DNA of 13,862 nt from an uncultured Pseudomonadota bacterium (lineage in GTDB: Bacteria; Pseudomonadota; Gammaproteobacteria; Steroidobacterales; Steroidobacteraceae). A program made the position numbers and the translations under genes. The stretch lies in NCBI GenBank assembly GCA_903910215.1, contig CAIVYV010000012.1:1-13862 (forward strand), read 5' to 3'. Position 1 is the first letter of the stretch, and each line of letters opens with the position of its first letter. Positions 12,733 through 13,862 of the stretch are shown piece after piece. Below the pieces are notes generated by a model. The model was not told the origin of the DNA, searched no databases, and saw only the letters and a program-made list of their open reading frames with translations.

Positions 12733-13862
12733 ATGAGCGATCACAAGGTTCACGTTAATTTTTCTGGCCGAATTGTTTTTGTGGGTTTTGGCAGCATCGG
12801 GCAAGGCGTTTTGCCGCTGATGATGCGGCATATCGGCACGAGTGCCGATCGCATCACGATTGTCTCTGCCGATGAGCGCGGTATCGAAGTGGCGCGTCAC
12901 TTCGGAGTGAAGTTCATCATGCAGCCCGTCAAGCCGGAGAATTTGCGTACCTTGCTCGAGCCGCTCGTTGGCGAGGGTGATTTCCTCGTCAACGTCTCGG
13001 TCGATGTTTCGTCGATTGCGCTGGTGCAATTCTGCCAAGAGCGCGGTGCTCTATACCTCGACACCTGCATCGAGCCGTGGCCCGGTGGCTACACCGACCA
13101 GAGCGTGCCGGCTGCGCGTCGCACCAATTACGCGCTGCGTGAAGCAGCGCTCGCGTTGCGCGATGGCAGCAAGGGCGGTCCCACGGCCGTGTTGACGCAC
13201 GGTGCGAACCCGGGTCTCGTGTCGCACTTCGTCAAGAAAGCACTGCTTGATATCGCAGCGGCGACGGGCGTTACGACAGATGAGCCGAACTCGCGCAAGG
13301 GTTGGGCGGCGCTCGCCAAAAAACTCGATGTCAAAGTCATTCACATCGCCGAGCGTGACACGCAGGTGTCGCCTGTGCGCAAGCGCGTGGGCGAGTTCGT
13401 CAACACTTGGTCTGTCGATGGTTTCGTCAGCGAAGGATGCCAGCCCTGCGAACTTGGTTGGGGATCGCACGAGCGGCACTTTCCGGCCGACGGAAATCGC
13501 TACGATTTCGGCCGCGGATCTTCGATTTTCCTGTCGCGCCCGGGCGCGGCGACCCGCGTGCGAACCTGGACGCCGAAGGCAGGGCACTTTCATGCTTTCG
13601 CGATCACTCATGGTGAGTCGATTTCGATCTCTGATTATCTGACCGTCAAAGAAAGCGATGCTGTGAGCTATCGTCCGACGGTACACTACTCGTACCACCC
13701 CTGCGATGACGCGGTTTTGTCGGTGCATGAGTTCGTCGGTCGTAACTACGTCATGCAGAGCAAGCAACGCATCTTGATGGACGAAATCTCCTCAGGCGGC
13801 ATCGATGAACTCGGCGTGCTGTTGGCGGGCCATGCCAAAAATGCTTATTGGTATGGTTCCCA
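12733..13862 (+). CDS. hss: Homospermidine synthase (3' end cut by the window)
   Basis: The open frame starts at ATG 12733, preceded by AAGGAG, and runs off the window after 376 codons, about four fifths of the usual length near 475. The N-terminus is a Rossmann NAD+ site, VGFGSIGQG (17-25). The family signatures follow: VNVSVDVSS, YLDTCIEPW (with the Glu-Pro-Trp stretch), TNYALRE, THGANPGLVSHFVKKAL, HIAERDTQ, FVNTWSVDGFVSEG, GESISISDYLTV, HYSYHPCDDAVLS and GHAKNAYWYGS at the end. These match, in order, bacterial homospermidine synthase of the Blastochloris type. The enzyme uses NAD+ as a bound cofactor to join two putrescine molecules (or putrescine and spermidine) into homospermidine, releasing ammonia or diaminopropane. 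With speA nearby, it indicates that this organism makes the triamine homospermidine. Confidence 0.95.
   Translation, partial: MSDHKVHVNFSGRIVFVGFGSIGQGVLPLMMRHIGTSADRITIVSADERGIEVARHFGVKFIMQPVKPENLRTLLEPLVGEGDFLVNVSVDVSSIALVQFCQERGALYLDTCIEPWPGGYTDQSVPAARRTNYALREAALALRDGSKGGPTAVLTHGANPGLVSHFVKKALLDIAAATGVTTDEPNSRKGWAALAKKLDVKVIHIAERDTQVSPVRKRVGEFVNTWSVDGFVSEGCQPCELGWGSHERHFPADGNRYDFGRGSSIFLSRPGAATRVRTWTPKAGHFHAFAITHGESISISDYLTVKESDAVSYRPTVHYSYHPCDDAVLSVHEFVGRNYVMQSKQRILMDEISSGGIDELGVLLAGHAKNAYWYGS

Noticed and set aside
13051..13767. A 238-residue minus-strand open frame opposite homospermidine synthase
   Set aside because: The plus strand matches homospermidine synthase throughout; the antisense frame is Arg-rich, shows no recognisable motifs and has no ribosome site.
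1..13862. CRISPR arrays, tRNA/rRNA genes, insertion sequences, phage or defence genes
   Set aside because: No regularly spaced repeats, no tRNA-like cloverleaf, no transposase or integrase motifs, and no abrupt change in base composition were seen by eye on either strand.

Overview
The window is a dense, GC-rich (about 60% by eye) stretch of bacterial chromosome with 15 protein genes, two of them cut by the window ends, and gaps never longer than about 125 bases. I see no rRNA, tRNA, insertion sequence, phage gene or CRISPR array. A long SpeA-type arginine decarboxylase, a 3-mercaptopyruvate-type sulfurtransferase, a YigB-like HAD phosphatase and a secreted S9 peptidase suggest a proteobacterium, most likely a gammaproteobacterium. 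That placement is inferred from gene families, not from a marker gene. Left part (1-4132): the C-terminal part of a D-Ala-D-Ala-ligase-like ATP-grasp enzyme runs on the plus strand and converges on a secreted S9 prolyl-oligopeptidase-type peptidase on the minus strand. The peptidase is divergent from a YigB-like HAD phosphatase, whose 3' end overlaps the low-complexity tail of a polytopic membrane protein on the opposite strand. Middle part (6256 down to 3368, minus strand): a four-gene operon is joined by overlapping stops and starts. In order of transcription it encodes an AhpD-like peroxidase-related protein, an ADP-ribose-pyrophosphatase-like Nudix hydrolase, a zinc-independent quinone oxidoreductase and the membrane protein. 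Upstream of it, a small RRM-type RNA-binding protein gene stands alone between two hairpins. Right part (11957 down to about 6759, minus strand): sulfurtransferase (sseA-like), arginine decarboxylase (speA), an unassigned SAM methyltransferase and a small helical protein form a second tightly packed operon. A secreted DUF1838 protein follows after 40 bases. Divergent from sseA, a glutathione S-transferase and then a homospermidine synthase (cut by the window end) run on the plus strand. The speA/hss pair points to a polyamine locus. SpeA makes agmatine from arginine, and homospermidine synthase joins two putrescines. The agmatine-to-putrescine step is not encoded here. The most interesting leads are the unassigned methyltransferase and helical protein translationally linked to speA, the face-to-face promoter arrangement at 11984-12013 that would give a leaderless gst mRNA, and the 119-base tail-to-tail overlap at 3368-3486. 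I did not find a convincing wholly new system; most genes belong to known families in an unusual arrangement.
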